Source of the DNA: an uncultured Lachnospiraceae bacterium
GTDB lineage: Bacteria; Bacillota; Clostridia; Lachnospirales; Lachnospiraceae
DNA length: 64,000 nucleotides
Direction: 5' to 3'
Assembly (NCBI GenBank): GCA_910589195.1
Contig: CAJUTC010000006.1
Location: forward strand, 1-64,000
Part shown: positions 53,886 through 63,255 of the stretch, one piece after another
How positions within the stretch are numbered: position 1 is the first letter of the stretch
How the letters are laid out: each line of letters starts with the position of its first letter
Notes under the pieces: model-generated
The model's database searches: none
What the model was told of the DNA's origin: nothing
What the model saw: the letters and a program-made list of their open reading frames with translations, nothing else
Position numbers and translations under genes: made by a program

Positions 53886-54007
53886 TATGAAAGCTTTATG
53901 GTATTCTGTAGCTTTAACGTGCTGAAGAAATAAAGCCTATTATTGATAATTCAGCTCAGTATTGGCAAGCTTCAGAATCATATAAGCAAAGATGAGGAGG
54001 AATTATT

Positions 54008-55255
54008 ATGAAAAAAGTAGTAAGTCTTGGTTTAGCGGCAGTTATGGCAGGTTCCCTGGTTGCCTGTGGAGGCAACACAGACACTACCACTACAGCAGCG
54101 GAAACAGAAGCAGGAGCGGATCAAAAAGAAACAGCAGCAGATGAGAGTAAGGAAGAGGCTGGAAATGAAGCCCAGGAATCTTCGGCAACGGATCTGGAAG
54201 GCAGCTTTAAGATTGGGGTAATCGGGCCTTTGACAGGTGACGCGGCAGCTTATGGATTAGCGGTGCAGCATGGTGCTGAAATTGCTGCTCAAGAGATTAA
54301 CGCGGCAGGCGGTATCAATGGGGCAGCTATTGAAATCCAGGCTCAGGACGATGAGGCAGATCCAGAAAAAAGCGTAAATGCATATAATACATTAAAGGAC
54401 TGGGGAATGCAGATGCTGGTTGGAACCACAACCTCTGGTGCTTGTATCGCGGTAGCGGCAGAAACAGTTAATGATAATATGTTCCAAATTACTCCATCCG
54501 GTTCCGCAGTTGAGTGTGTAGCCAACCCTAACGCATTCCGTGTATGCTTCTCCGATCCAGATCAGGGTACAGCATCTGCTAAGTATATTGGCGAGAATAA
54601 GATGGCTACTAAAGTTGCGATTATCTATGATAAGTCCAGCGTATATTCTGATGGTATTCGGGAAACGTTTGTGTCAGAAGCCGCAAACCAGGGAATCGAG
54701 ATTGTGGCTAGCGAAGCGTTTACTGCGGACAGCAAGACCGATTTTTCGGTACAGCTTGATAAGGCAAAGGACGCAGGGGCTGAACTGGTATTTTTGCCAA
54801 TCTACTATCAGGAAGCTTCTATTATCTTAAAGCAGGCTTCTGACAAAGAATTTAGTCCTATTTTCTTTGGCGTAGATGGTATGGATGGAATCTTATCCGT
54901 GGAAAACTTTGATACTTCCCTTGCGGAAAATGTTATGCTGCTGACTCCTTTTGCGGCAGACGCTGATGACGCGAAGGACTTTACCACTAAATATGTAGAG
55001 GCTTATGGGGAAACTCCGAACCAGTTTGCGGCTGATGCTTATGATGCGGTATATGCGGTTGCGGAAGCGGCTAAAGTAGCAGGCGTTACCCCGGATATGA
55101 GTTATTCTGATATCTGCGATGCCTTAATTCCAGCCATGACCCAGATAACCATTGATGGCTTAACCGGCACAGGAACTACCTGGAATGAAGCTGGCGAGCC
55201 AAATAAGGATCCAAAGGCAGTAAAGATTGTAGGCGGAAAGTACGAGATGCAGTAA
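54008..55255 (+). CDS. livK: Branched-chain amino acid ABC transporter, binding lipoprotein
   Basis: 415 residues. Lipoprotein signal with lipobox SLVAC (Cys20), then a Thr/Glu-rich linker, then a periplasmic-binding fold type I of the Leu/Ile/Val family (FKIGVIGPLTGDAAAYG, EINAAGGINGA, FQITPSGSAVEC). GAGGAGG before the ATG. The transporter subunits follow after a terminator. Ligand could be a branched-chain or other amino acid. Confidence 0.93.
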   Translation: MKKVVSLGLAAVMAGSLVACGGNTDTTTTAAETEAGADQKETAADESKEEAGNEAQESSATDLEGSFKIGVIGPLTGDAAAYGLAVQHGAEIAAQEINAAGGINGAAIEIQAQDDEADPEKSVNAYNTLKDWGMQMLVGTTTSGACIAVAAETVNDNMFQITPSGSAVECVANPNAFRVCFSDPDQGTASAKYIGENKMATKVAIIYDKSSVYSDGIRETFVSEAANQGIEIVASEAFTADSKTDFSVQLDKAKDAGAELVFLPIYYQEASIILKQASDKEFSPIFFGVDGMDGILSVENFDTSLAENVMLLTPFAADADDAKDFTTKYVEAYGETPNQFAADAYDAVYAVAEAAKVAGVTPDMSYSDICDALIPAMTQITIDGLTGTGTTWNEAGEPNKDPKAVKIVGGKYEMQ

Positions 55256-55370
55256 GTCCGGAAAATAGACGTGCGGATATCAAAAAGCATATTCTAGTAT
55301 ATTGTATGGTCAGTGCAGCAAGTGCGTAGACCTACAGCAAGAATTCGAAACTTTTACAAGAAACCCAACA

Positions 55371-55400
55371 GAGGGTTGTCCCAGCGACAGCCCTCTTTTT
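55371..55400 (+). terminator. Terminator between livK and livH
   Basis: GAGGGTTGTC (55371-55380) pairs with GACAGCCCTC (55386-55395), followed by TTTTT. The remaining 400-bp gap also has a GC-rich hairpin TGCCGCC/GGCGGCA at 55476-55494 and no credible gene; readthrough would feed the permease genes. Confidence 0.82.
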
Positions 55401-55658
55401 ACAAAGGAACAGGCTCAGAACTGCTTTCTGCTGGGATTTCCAAAGTATAGCGGTTGTAAAGCTATGATAAACGTCTGCCGCCGGATGGGCGGCAAAAATT
55501 CAGGTATGCCAAATGCGCCAGCCAAACTGTTATAGGTGGCGGTACGTTCGCCGGCGCGTGAAGGGTTAGAAAAAAGGATTTGAAGGTAATCAATTCAAAC
55601 TATAAAAACAGACCGGCATTTGGAGAGCCGGGAAAAGACATGCAAAAGAGGTGTGTAT

Positions 55659-56540
55659 ATGAGTTTCCTATCTTACTTAATTAATGGAATCAGCCTTGGC
55701 AGTATTTACGCGATTATCGCTCTTGGATACACGATGGTATACGGAATTGCAAAGATGCTGAATTTTGCCCATGGCGACATTATCATGGTGGGCGGCTTTG
55801 CGGCATTTACGGTGGTTAGCACCATGGGAATGAATCCGGTCCTTGGGATTTTAGCGGCAGTTGCGGTCTGTACCGTTCTGGGTGTTACCATTGAGAGGGT
55901 AGCCTATAAGCCTCTGCGGGGAGCTTCCCCTCTTGCGGTCTTAATTACGGCTATCGGCATCAGCTACTTGCTGCAGAATGTGGCTCTCTTAATTTTTGGT
56001 TCCAATTCGAAGCAGTTTGAGTCGGTTGTGAAAATCCCGGCCTTAAAGCTGGCGGATGGCCAGCTTTCCATATCAGGCGTTACTATGGTTACTATTGCCT
56101 CCTGTATTGTTATTATGGCTGTATTAACCACCTTTATTAACAAGACCAGGATGGGGCAGGCCATGTTAGCTGTTTCTGAGGATAAGGGAGCGGCCACATT
56201 AATGGGCATTGATGTAAACCGTACCATTGCGGTTACCTTTGCTATTGGATCCGCCCTGGCGGCTATTGCAGGCGTGCTTCTGTGCTCTGCCTATCCGTCG
56301 CTGACACCTTATACTGGTTCTATGCCTGGAATTAAAGCGTTTGTAGCGGCTGTATTCGGCGGGATCGGATCGATCCCAGGTGCTATGATTGGCGGCATTA
56401 TCTTGGGAATTATTGAAAACTTATCAAAAGCTTATATTTCTTCGGAGCTTTCTGACGCTATTGTGTTTTCTGTTTTAATTGTAGTATTGCTGGTACGCCC
56501 AACTGGAATTTTAGGCAAGACGATTCACGAGAAAGTGTAG
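55659..56540 (+). CDS. livH: Branched-chain amino acid ABC permease LivH
   Basis: 293 residues from ATG 55659 (AAGAGGTG upstream; the longer frame to 55620 lacks a site). About eight membrane helices, family start INGISLGSIYAIIALGYTMVYG, and the ATPase-contact loop near AVSEDKGAATLMGID. Confidence 0.94.
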   Translation: MSFLSYLINGISLGSIYAIIALGYTMVYGIAKMLNFAHGDIIMVGGFAAFTVVSTMGMNPVLGILAAVAVCTVLGVTIERVAYKPLRGASPLAVLITAIGISYLLQNVALLIFGSNSKQFESVVKIPALKLADGQLSISGVTMVTIASCIVIMAVLTTFINKTRMGQAMLAVSEDKGAATLMGIDVNRTIAVTFAIGSALAAIAGVLLCSAYPSLTPYTGSMPGIKAFVAAVFGGIGSIPGAMIGGIILGIIENLSKAYISSELSDAIVFSVLIVVLLVRPTGILGKTIHEKV

Positions 56541-57620
56541 GTGCGGAAGATGAAAATGAAAAACGTGAAAAACAAAATAACGATTCAAAACCTCATCACA
56601 TACGCTATCGTAATTGCTTTTTGGGTGTTTATCCAGATCTGGAGTATGGCAGGGCATATGACGAATCTTCTGAATGGCCTTCTGGTACCCATTTGTACTT
56701 ATGTAATTTTAGCGATTTCTTTGAATTTAACGGTAGGTATTTTAGGCGAATTAAGCTTAGGGCATGCAGGATTTATGTGTGTGGGCGCGTTTTCCGGCGC
56801 GTTTTTTACGAAAGCTATGGCAGACGCGATCCCAAGTGTGGGAGTGCGGTTCGCTATAGCCATTTTGATAGGAGCGGCTGTGGCTGCTTTATGTGGTTTT
56901 TTAATTGGAATTCCAGTTCTTCGCCTGAAAGGCGATTATTTAGCTATTGTTACCCTGGCATTTGGCGAGATTATTAAAAACCTGATTAATGTTTTATATG
57001 TGGGAAAGGACAGCCAGGGATTTCATTTTTCTATGAAAGACGCGGCTTCCTTGAACCTAGAAGGTGACGGGGAAGTCATTATTAAAGGCGCCCAGGGGAT
57101 TACCGGCACACCGAAGGCATCTACCTTTACCATCGGGATTATCCTGGTATTGATTGCGCTGTTTATTATTTTGAATTTAATCCATTCAAGAACTGGCCGG
57201 GCAATTATGGCGATCCGCGATAACCGGATTGCGGCTGAGTCAGTAGGAATTAATATAACCAAATATAAATTGCTGGCCTTTACGGTTTCAGCGTCTATCG
57301 CAGGGGTTGCGGGGGTATTATATGCCCATAATTTGTCCAGCCTTGCGGCTACGCCGAAGAATTTCGGCTATAATATGTCCATTATGATCCTGGTATTTGT
57401 GGTACTTGGAGGAATTGGAAATATCCGTGGATCGATCATCTCAGCCGTTATTCTAACAGCCTTGCCAGAGCTTCTGAGAGGACTGAATAATTACCGTATG
57501 CTGATTTATGCCATTGTGCTAATCGCCATGATGCTGTTTAACTCTGCGCCAAAGGCCATTGAAATGCGAGAGCGGATGTTAGAGGCAATCAAAGGAAAAA
57601 AGCGGAAGGAGGCGGCTTAA
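56541..57620 (+). CDS. livM: Branched-chain amino acid ABC permease LivM
   Basis: About 359 residues. Starts at GTG 56541 or, more likely, ATG 56550, with AGGTG overlapping the livH stop. Membrane helices throughout; family segments GELSLGHAGFMCVGAF and RDNRIAAESVGINITKYKL. Confidence 0.94.
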   Translation: MRKMKMKNVKNKITIQNLITYAIVIAFWVFIQIWSMAGHMTNLLNGLLVPICTYVILAISLNLTVGILGELSLGHAGFMCVGAFSGAFFTKAMADAIPSVGVRFAIAILIGAAVAALCGFLIGIPVLRLKGDYLAIVTLAFGEIIKNLINVLYVGKDSQGFHFSMKDAASLNLEGDGEVIIKGAQGITGTPKASTFTIGIILVLIALFIILNLIHSRTGRAIMAIRDNRIAAESVGINITKYKLLAFTVSASIAGVAGVLYAHNLSSLAATPKNFGYNMSIMILVFVVLGGIGNIRGSIISAVILTALPELLRGLNNYRMLIYAIVLIAMMLFNSAPKAIEMRERMLEAIKGKKRKEAA

Positions 57621-58379
57621 ATGGCTATGTTAGAAGTTAAAAATTTAAGTATCTCCTTTGGAGGACTGAAGGCAGTGGATGATTTCCATATCACCATTGA
57701 AAAAGGTCAGCTTTACGGGCTGATTGGCCCTAACGGCGCCGGAAAAACTACCGTATTTAACCTTTTAACGGGGGTGTATAAGCCGGATTCCGGAAGTATT
57801 GAGCTGGATGGCAGAAATATAACCGGTAAGAAAACCATTGATATTAACCAGGCAGGCGTGGCCAGAACTTTTCAGAATATCCGGTTATTTAAGGATTTGT
57901 CAGTTTTGGATAATGTAAAAGTAGGGCTCCATAACCATCATCCATACTCCACATTAGAAGGCATTTTAAGAATGCCACGTTATTTTCAGGTGGAAAAAGC
58001 GATGAATGAACAGGCGCTTGAGCTGTTAAAAGTGTTTGACCTGGATCAGGAGGCAGACTTTAAGGCATCGAACCTGCCCTATGGCAAGCAGAGAAAACTG
58101 GAGATTGCCAGAGCTCTTGCCACAGAACCGAAGCTGCTGCTTTTGGATGAACCGGCAGCCGGTATGAATCCTAATGAAACGAAGGAGCTGATGGATACCA
58201 TCGGTTTTGTGCAGGAGCATTTTGATATGACCATTTTGCTGATTGAACATGATATGAAACTGGTATCCGGCATCTGTGAAAAGCTGACAGTGTTAAACTT
58301 CGGACAGGTGCTGACAGAAGGAAATACATCGGATGTTTTAAATAATCCGCAGGTAATTAAAGCATACTTAGGCGAATAG
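57621..58379 (+). CDS. livG: Branched-chain amino acid ABC ATPase LivG
   Basis: 252 residues. Walker A GPNGAGKTTVFN and Walker B LLLLDEPAAGMNP; the signature is LPYGKQRKLE, the LivG-type variant. C-terminal LivG tail (LNFGQVLTEG). GGAGG before the start; no gap from livM. Confidence 0.96.
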   Translation: MAMLEVKNLSISFGGLKAVDDFHITIEKGQLYGLIGPNGAGKTTVFNLLTGVYKPDSGSIELDGRNITGKKTIDINQAGVARTFQNIRLFKDLSVLDNVKVGLHNHHPYSTLEGILRMPRYFQVEKAMNEQALELLKVFDLDQEADFKASNLPYGKQRKLEIARALATEPKLLLLDEPAAGMNPNETKELMDTIGFVQEHFDMTILLIEHDMKLVSGICEKLTVLNFGQVLTEGNTSDVLNNPQVIKAYLGE

Positions 58380-58391
58380 GAGGAGAGGCGT

Positions 58392-59102
58392 ATGGCATTA
58401 CTGGAGGTAACCGGGTTAGAAGTTTATTACGGCGTGATCCAGGCAATAAAAGGAATCTCCTTCCATGTGGAACAGGGAGAGGTTATTGCCCTGATTGGTG
58501 CGAACGGAGCAGGAAAAACCACTACCCTTCAGACACTTACCGGTTTGATTCCGTCTAAAGCGGGAACGATAGTGTATGAAGGAAAAGATATTACCAAGCT
58601 GCCAGGACATAAGCTGGTGCCTATGGGAATTGCTCATGTTCCGGAGGGACGCCGTGTGTTCGCTCAATTATCTGTCCTGCAAAATTTAAAACTTGGGGCA
58701 TATACCAGAAGCGATAAAAATGAGATAGAAGAAACCTTAAAGATGGTATATTCCCGTTTTCCACGCTTAGAGGAGCGGAAAAACCAGTTGGCAGGAACAC
58801 TTTCGGGCGGTGAGCAGCAGATGCTGGCCATGGGCCGGGCTTTGATGAGCCATCCGAAATTGATTGTTATGGATGAGCCATCCATGGGTCTTTCCCCAAT
58901 CTATGTGAATGAAATTTTTGATATAATTCAAAAAATCAATGGCGACGGTACCACGGTTCTTTTAGTAGAACAGAACGCAAAGAAAGCCTTGTCGATTGCA
59001 AACAGGGCGTATGTGTTAGAAACCGGAACTATTGCACTTTCTGGCGATGCAGAGGAATTAATGAATAATGATTCTGTAAAGAAAGCGTATTTAAGTGAAT
59101 AA
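58392..59102 (+). CDS. livF: Branched-chain amino acid ABC ATPase LivF
   Basis: 236 residues. Walker A GANGAGKTTTLQ, signature LSGGEQQMLAMGRAL, Walker B LIVMDEPSMGLSP. AGGAGAGG before the ATG. Last gene of the liv operon. Confidence 0.96.
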   Translation: MALLEVTGLEVYYGVIQAIKGISFHVEQGEVIALIGANGAGKTTTLQTLTGLIPSKAGTIVYEGKDITKLPGHKLVPMGIAHVPEGRRVFAQLSVLQNLKLGAYTRSDKNEIEETLKMVYSRFPRLEERKNQLAGTLSGGEQQMLAMGRALMSHPKLIVMDEPSMGLSPIYVNEIFDIIQKINGDGTTVLLVEQNAKKALSIANRAYVLETGTIALSGDAEELMNNDSVKKAYLSE

Positions 59103-59143
59103 AATATTATATCCACAGAAATCGGTAAACCATAACTTGATTG

Positions 59144-59179
59144 AGCCAGAAAAATACACAAGATTTTCTGGCTTTTTTT
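59144..59179 (+). terminator. Terminator of the liv operon
   Basis: AGCCAGAAAA (59144-59153) pairs with TTTTCTGGCT (59164-59173), followed by a run of T to 59179. Confidence 0.88.
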
Positions 59180-59227
59180 GTATATCCGTGATAAAATTTA
59201 AGAAGAGTAACGTAAAATAGCAGAATA

Positions 59228-59376
59228 CTAAGTGTGCTGACACGATCATTTGACAAAATAGGAAACGGTCACTCACTAGGGTCAACAATCATGTAGGATC
59301 TTACATGTGAATATGTGACTTAAGACCGAAAAAACATGAATAAGCAGCCCGAACCGGGCGGATTTTACGTGTTTTT
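59228..59376 (+). promoter_or_regulatory. Structured leader with terminator before HD-domain gene
   Basis: The 298-bp gap after livF has several folded segments: GGTC near 59267 can pair with GACC near 59324, enclosing CATGTA/TACATG (59290-59307); then AAAACATG (59331-59338) pairs with CGTGTTTT (59368-59375) around GCCCG/CGGGC (59347-59359), giving a terminator-like hairpin with a T-run just 24 bases before the next start. No riboswitch class was recognised and no sigma-A promoter was located with confidence. Confidence 0.45.
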
Positions 59377-59400
59377 AGGATCAGAAAGGGGGTTTTTATA

Positions 59401-59841
59401 TTGTCTATGCTGCAGAAAGCGATTGAAGTGGCAACAGAAGCATTAAAGGGAAAAGAGGATCAAAATGGCCGTCCATACGTAGAGCATGCCCTTCGGGTAA
59501 TGGAAAAGATGGATACGGAAGATGAGAAAATCGTGGCGGTTCTCCATGACGTTTTAGAGGATTCTGAGCTGTCCATGGGAGATTTAAAGCTTTACGGGTT
59601 TTCAAAAACGGTTTTGGAGGCGGTGGAGCAGTTAACAAAGCGCAAAGATATGACATATTATGAGTATATCGAAGACATTAGCTGCAGTGAGCTGGCTTCG
59701 AAAGTGAAGGTGGCGGAGGTTGAGGATAATAAAGATGTGGTAAGAGTAAACAAAATGTCCTTTAAAACCTACTCCCTGGAGGAGCGTGCCCAAAAGACGA
59801 TTAAATTATTGCACCATGAGCCAGTGGAAACCGGAAGATAA
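59401..59841 (+). CDS. Small HD-domain protein (RelA/SpoT hydrolase-like)
   Basis: 146 residues, the size of a lone HD domain like the (p)ppGpp hydrolase half of Rel proteins: PYVEHALRVMEKM, the HD pair in AVLHDVLEDS, and KVAEVEDNKDVV. No synthetase or regulatory domain. TTG 59401 is chosen, with AGAAAGGGGG 8 bases before it; ATG 59407 is possible. A small alarmone hydrolase or other phosphohydrolase is the likely role. Confidence 0.8.
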   Translation: MSMLQKAIEVATEALKGKEDQNGRPYVEHALRVMEKMDTEDEKIVAVLHDVLEDSELSMGDLKLYGFSKTVLEAVEQLTKRKDMTYYEYIEDISCSELASKVKVAEVEDNKDVVRVNKMSFKTYSLEERAQKTIKLLHHEPVETGR

Positions 59842-59878
59842 GATAAAGTTTTTTGAAAGAAAGATTAATGAAATCATG

Positions 59879-59914
59879 CCTCCTTGCATATACTGTATCA
59901 GCATAGCAAGGGGG
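59879..59914 (+). promoter_or_regulatory. Hairpin covering the spoIVA ribosome binding site
   Basis: CCTCCTTGC (59879-59887) pairs with GCAAGGGGG (59906-59914), which includes the AAGGGGG ribosome binding site of spoIVA. CATATACT in the loop (59886-59893) resembles a sigma-E -10 element. A transcript starting there would lack the left arm. Confidence 0.5.
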
Positions 59915-59921
59915 TATTTTT

Positions 59922-61397
59922 ATGGACAATTTTCATGTATACAAAGATATGGAGGCTCGGACAAAAGGAGAAATCTATATTGGTGTGGTAGGGCCGGTGC
60001 GGACTGGGAAGTCTACTTTTATTAAACGATTTATGGAACTTTTGGTAATTCCTTCCATGGAGGATGAAAACAGCCGGAATTTAAGCCGTGATGAGCTTCC
60101 GCAAAGTGCTGCCGGTAAAACGATTATGACCACAGAGCCTAAGTTTATCCCAAAGGAAGCGGCAAAAATTCAGCTGGAAGACGGGATATCTGTCAAGGTG
60201 CGGCTGATTGACTGTGTAGGTTTTATGGTAGACGGCGCTGCAGGGCATATTGAAAATGATACGGAGCGGATGGTAAAAACACCCTGGTACGATACGGAAA
60301 TACCGTTTACCAAAGCAGCGGAAATCGGCACCCGCAAGGTAATTTGTGATCATTCCACCATTGGAGTGGTAATTACAAGCGACGGTTCTTTCGGGGATTT
60401 AAGACGTCCCAATTACATAAATGCGGAACAGACCGCGATTGAAGAATTAAAGGCCCTGAATAAACCATTTATTGTACTGTTAAATTCTATGCGGCCTTAC
60501 TCCGATGAAACGGCGGCATTAGCCCGTTCAATGGAAGATGAATACGGCGTTAGTGTTATGCCAATTAATTGCGAGCAACTGAAAAAAGAAGATATTTACC
60601 ATATTTTAGAAAAAGTGTTAAAGGAATTTCCTGTGGTGCGTTTGGATTTTGTAATCCCCAAATGGCTGGAAATTCTGCCCAGCACTCATCCAATTAAGGC
60701 CCAGGTAATTGAAGGGGCAAAACAGGTACTGGGCCAGGTGGGGCAAATGAAAGATGCTTCAAAGGGAGTGGAAGATATCCATACGGATTCCATGAAAGAA
60801 ATCCGGCTGGACCGGATGAATATGGCAGATGGCTGTATTACCATGAATGTAGTAATGGATGATGGCTGCTATTACCAGATTTTAAGCGATTTTACAGGTC
60901 TTCCCATTGAAGGGGAATATCAGCTAATGCAGACGTTAGAAAGCCTGGCGCGGATGCAGAAAGAGTACATAAAAGTCCAGGATGCGTTAAGCCAGGTACG
61001 TCTAAAAGGCTATGGGGCAGTAAGGCCGGAACGTTCGGAAATTCTTTTGGATGATCCACAAGTTATCCGCCATGGAAATAAATACGGCGTTAAAATTAAG
61101 GCAGAAGCGCCGTCAATCCATATGATTAAGGCGCAGATCCAGACAGAAATTGCCCCTATTGTAGGAAGTGAACAGCAGGCCCAGGACTTAATTTCTTACA
61201 TTAAAGAAAGTTCCAGGGAAAATCCGGATGGAATCTGGGATGCTAATATTTTTGGGAAATCCATAGAGCAGATTGTGGGTGACGGCATCCATGCGAAAAT
61301 TTCCCAGTTAACCGATGAAAGCCAGATGAAACTGCAAGATACGATGCAGAAGATTATTAATGACAGCAATGGAGGGATGATATGTATTATTATTTGA
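59922..61397 (+). CDS. spoIVA: Stage IV sporulation protein A (SpoIVA)
   Basis: 491-residue ATPase that polymerises on the forespore to form the coat basement layer. N-terminal GVVGPVRTGKSTFIKRF nucleotide loop, RLIDCVGFMVDGAAGH, TSDGSFGDLRRPNY, and the conserved C-terminal part. Expected under sigma-E in the mother cell. Proof of a spore-forming host. Confidence 0.97.
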   Translation: MDNFHVYKDMEARTKGEIYIGVVGPVRTGKSTFIKRFMELLVIPSMEDENSRNLSRDELPQSAAGKTIMTTEPKFIPKEAAKIQLEDGISVKVRLIDCVGFMVDGAAGHIENDTERMVKTPWYDTEIPFTKAAEIGTRKVICDHSTIGVVITSDGSFGDLRRPNYINAEQTAIEELKALNKPFIVLLNSMRPYSDETAALARSMEDEYGVSVMPINCEQLKKEDIYHILEKVLKEFPVVRLDFVIPKWLEILPSTHPIKAQVIEGAKQVLGQVGQMKDASKGVEDIHTDSMKEIRLDRMNMADGCITMNVVMDDGCYYQILSDFTGLPIEGEYQLMQTLESLARMQKEYIKVQDALSQVRLKGYGAVRPERSEILLDDPQVIRHGNKYGVKIKAEAPSIHMIKAQIQTEIAPIVGSEQQAQDLISYIKESSRENPDGIWDANIFGKSIEQIVGDGIHAKISQLTDESQMKLQDTMQKIINDSNGGMICIII

Positions 61398-61505
61398 TAA
61401 AGTGGAATAATTGTAGTATTTCATAGAATGTGATTAGGATGATCTTGATTATTTCAGATAGTTTGGATATTTCTTTTAAATTATATGGCGTTTTATGACG
61501 GTTCA

Positions 61506-61514
61506 TGTTATAAT
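61506..61514 (+). promoter_or_regulatory. Extended -10 promoter of the metallohydrolase gene
   Basis: TGTTATAAT: a perfect TATAAT at 61509-61514 with an upstream TG and no good -35 box. 121 bases before the ATG. Confidence 0.5.
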
Positions 61515-61635
61515 CCTGATAAGAGGATTTTCTGTACCCGGAAAAGGAGCAGTACATCACAAAGCGTGCTGTGCCGATACACATCGCGCAGCGCAAACAA
61601 CACATGATAAAAAAATTAAATACAGGAGGGGTTTC

Positions 61636-63237
61636 ATGAAACTGGAATTTATCGGAGCGGCTCATGAGGTAACAGGCAGTTGTCATTATCTTGAAACAGG
61701 AAGTACAAAGCTTTTTGTAGATTGTGGCATGGAACAGGGACAGAATCTGTACGAGAATGTAGAACCACCTGTGGGCTACAATGAGATTGATTTTGTCCTT
61801 CTTACCCATGCTCATATCGACCATGCAGGCCTTTTGCCTTTTATTTACGCAAGAGGCTTCAGAGGACGGGTCATTGCCACGGAAGCTACGGCAGATTTAT
61901 GTGATATCATGCTGCGTGATAGCGCGCATATCCAGGAAATGGAGGCAGAATGGAAAAACCGGAAAGGAAGGCGTGCTGGTAAGGAGCAGGTAGAGCCTCT
62001 CTATCAGATGCAAGATGCCTTGGGTGTCATTAACCTGATTGAGTCCTATCCATACGATGAAACAATCAAGTTAAACGATGATATCCAAATCCGTTTTACG
62101 GACGCGGGGCATCTTCTTGGCTCTTCCTCCATTGAGGTATGGGCAAAAGAAGAGGATCTGGAGAAGAAGCTTGTTTTTTCCGGTGATATTGGAAATAAAA
62201 ACAAGCCATTAATTCGAGATCCCCAATATATCGATTCCGCGGACTACGTAATTATGGAATGTACTTACGGCGATCGTTATCATAAAAAGCAGGCAGGTTA
62301 TGCGGAAACTTTGGCGAATATTATTCAAAAGACCTTGGATAAAGGGGGGAATGTGGTCATTCCGGCCTTTGCCGTAGGGCGTACTCAGGAGCTTCTCTAC
62401 TTTATCCGCCAGATTAAGGCAGATAACATGGTCGTAGGCCATGACGGGTTTGAGGTGTATGTGGATAGCCCCCTGGCAGTGGAAGCAACCCATGTATTTA
62501 AAAATAACATGATGGAATGCTTTGATGAAGAAACAAGGGATCTGGTAGCAAACGGGATTAACCCCATTGATTTTAATGGATTGAAACTTTCAATTACCAG
62601 TGAGGAATCAAAAAATATTAACTTTGACTTGACTCCCAAGGTAATTATCTCCGCAGCCGGCATGTGTGATGCGGGACGTATCCGCCATCATTTAAAACAT
62701 AATTTATGGCGGAAAGAGAGTACTATTGTATTTGCGGGATATCAGGCTGAGGGAACGATTGGAAGGAGCTTGTTGGAAGGCGCGAAAGAAGTAAAACTGT
62801 TTGGTGAAACCATCGATGTGAATGCCAGGATTGAACTGATTGACGGTATCAGCGGCCATGCGGACCGGAATGGGTTAATGGAGTGGATTGGCGCTTTTAA
62901 AGAAAAGCCGGCACATGTATTTATGGTTCATGGACAGGATACGGTTTGTGATTATTTCGCGGAAGGCTTAAAAAAGGAGTTAAGCCTGGAGGCTTCGGCA
63001 CCATTTTCTGGTTCCTGCTTTGACCTGGCAGAAGGCGTATGGATCCGTGAGGCTGCCGGGATTCCGATTGTTAAGGCTACCGTTGCCAAGAAGCGGACAG
63101 ATTCTGTATTTGCAAGGCTTCTTGCTGCTGGAGAGCGTCTGCTTCAGGTAATCCGCCGCAATGAAGGCGGAGCCAATAAGGATCTGGCTAAGTTTACGGA
63201 TCAGATTATGGCCCTATGTGATAAGTGGGATCGTTAG
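61636..63237 (+). CDS. Beta-CASP metallo-beta-lactamase-fold hydrolase
   Basis: 533 residues from ATG 61636 (AGGAGGGG upstream). N-terminal metallo-beta-lactamase core with HAHIDH at 58-63, then DAGHLLGSS and FSGDIGN; beta-CASP segment (IPAFAVGRTQELLYFIRQI, SAAGMCDAGRIRHHLKHNLW, SGHADR). This is the CPSF/RNase-like group acting on RNA; bacterial members are poorly studied. The C-terminal 80 residues are variable. Confidence 0.88.
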   Translation: MKLEFIGAAHEVTGSCHYLETGSTKLFVDCGMEQGQNLYENVEPPVGYNEIDFVLLTHAHIDHAGLLPFIYARGFRGRVIATEATADLCDIMLRDSAHIQEMEAEWKNRKGRRAGKEQVEPLYQMQDALGVINLIESYPYDETIKLNDDIQIRFTDAGHLLGSSSIEVWAKEEDLEKKLVFSGDIGNKNKPLIRDPQYIDSADYVIMECTYGDRYHKKQAGYAETLANIIQKTLDKGGNVVIPAFAVGRTQELLYFIRQIKADNMVVGHDGFEVYVDSPLAVEATHVFKNNMMECFDEETRDLVANGINPIDFNGLKLSITSEESKNINFDLTPKVIISAAGMCDAGRIRHHLKHNLWRKESTIVFAGYQAEGTIGRSLLEGAKEVKLFGETIDVNARIELIDGISGHADRNGLMEWIGAFKEKPAHVFMVHGQDTVCDYFAEGLKKELSLEASAPFSGSCFDLAEGVWIREAAGIPIVKATVAKKRTDSVFARLLAAGERLLQVIRRNEGGANKDLAKFTDQIMALCDKWDR

Positions 63238-63255
63238 AAAGGATGAAAGCGTGAC

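Noticed and set aside
55302..55535. Open frame of 77 codons after livK
   Set aside because: It reads through the livK terminator hairpin and has no start signals; the translated cysteine-rich look comes from the hairpin.
59103..59400. T-box or known riboswitch in the leader of the HD gene
   Set aside because: No T-box sequence (TGGNACCGCG), no GEMM or ykkC core found; kept only as an unassigned leader.
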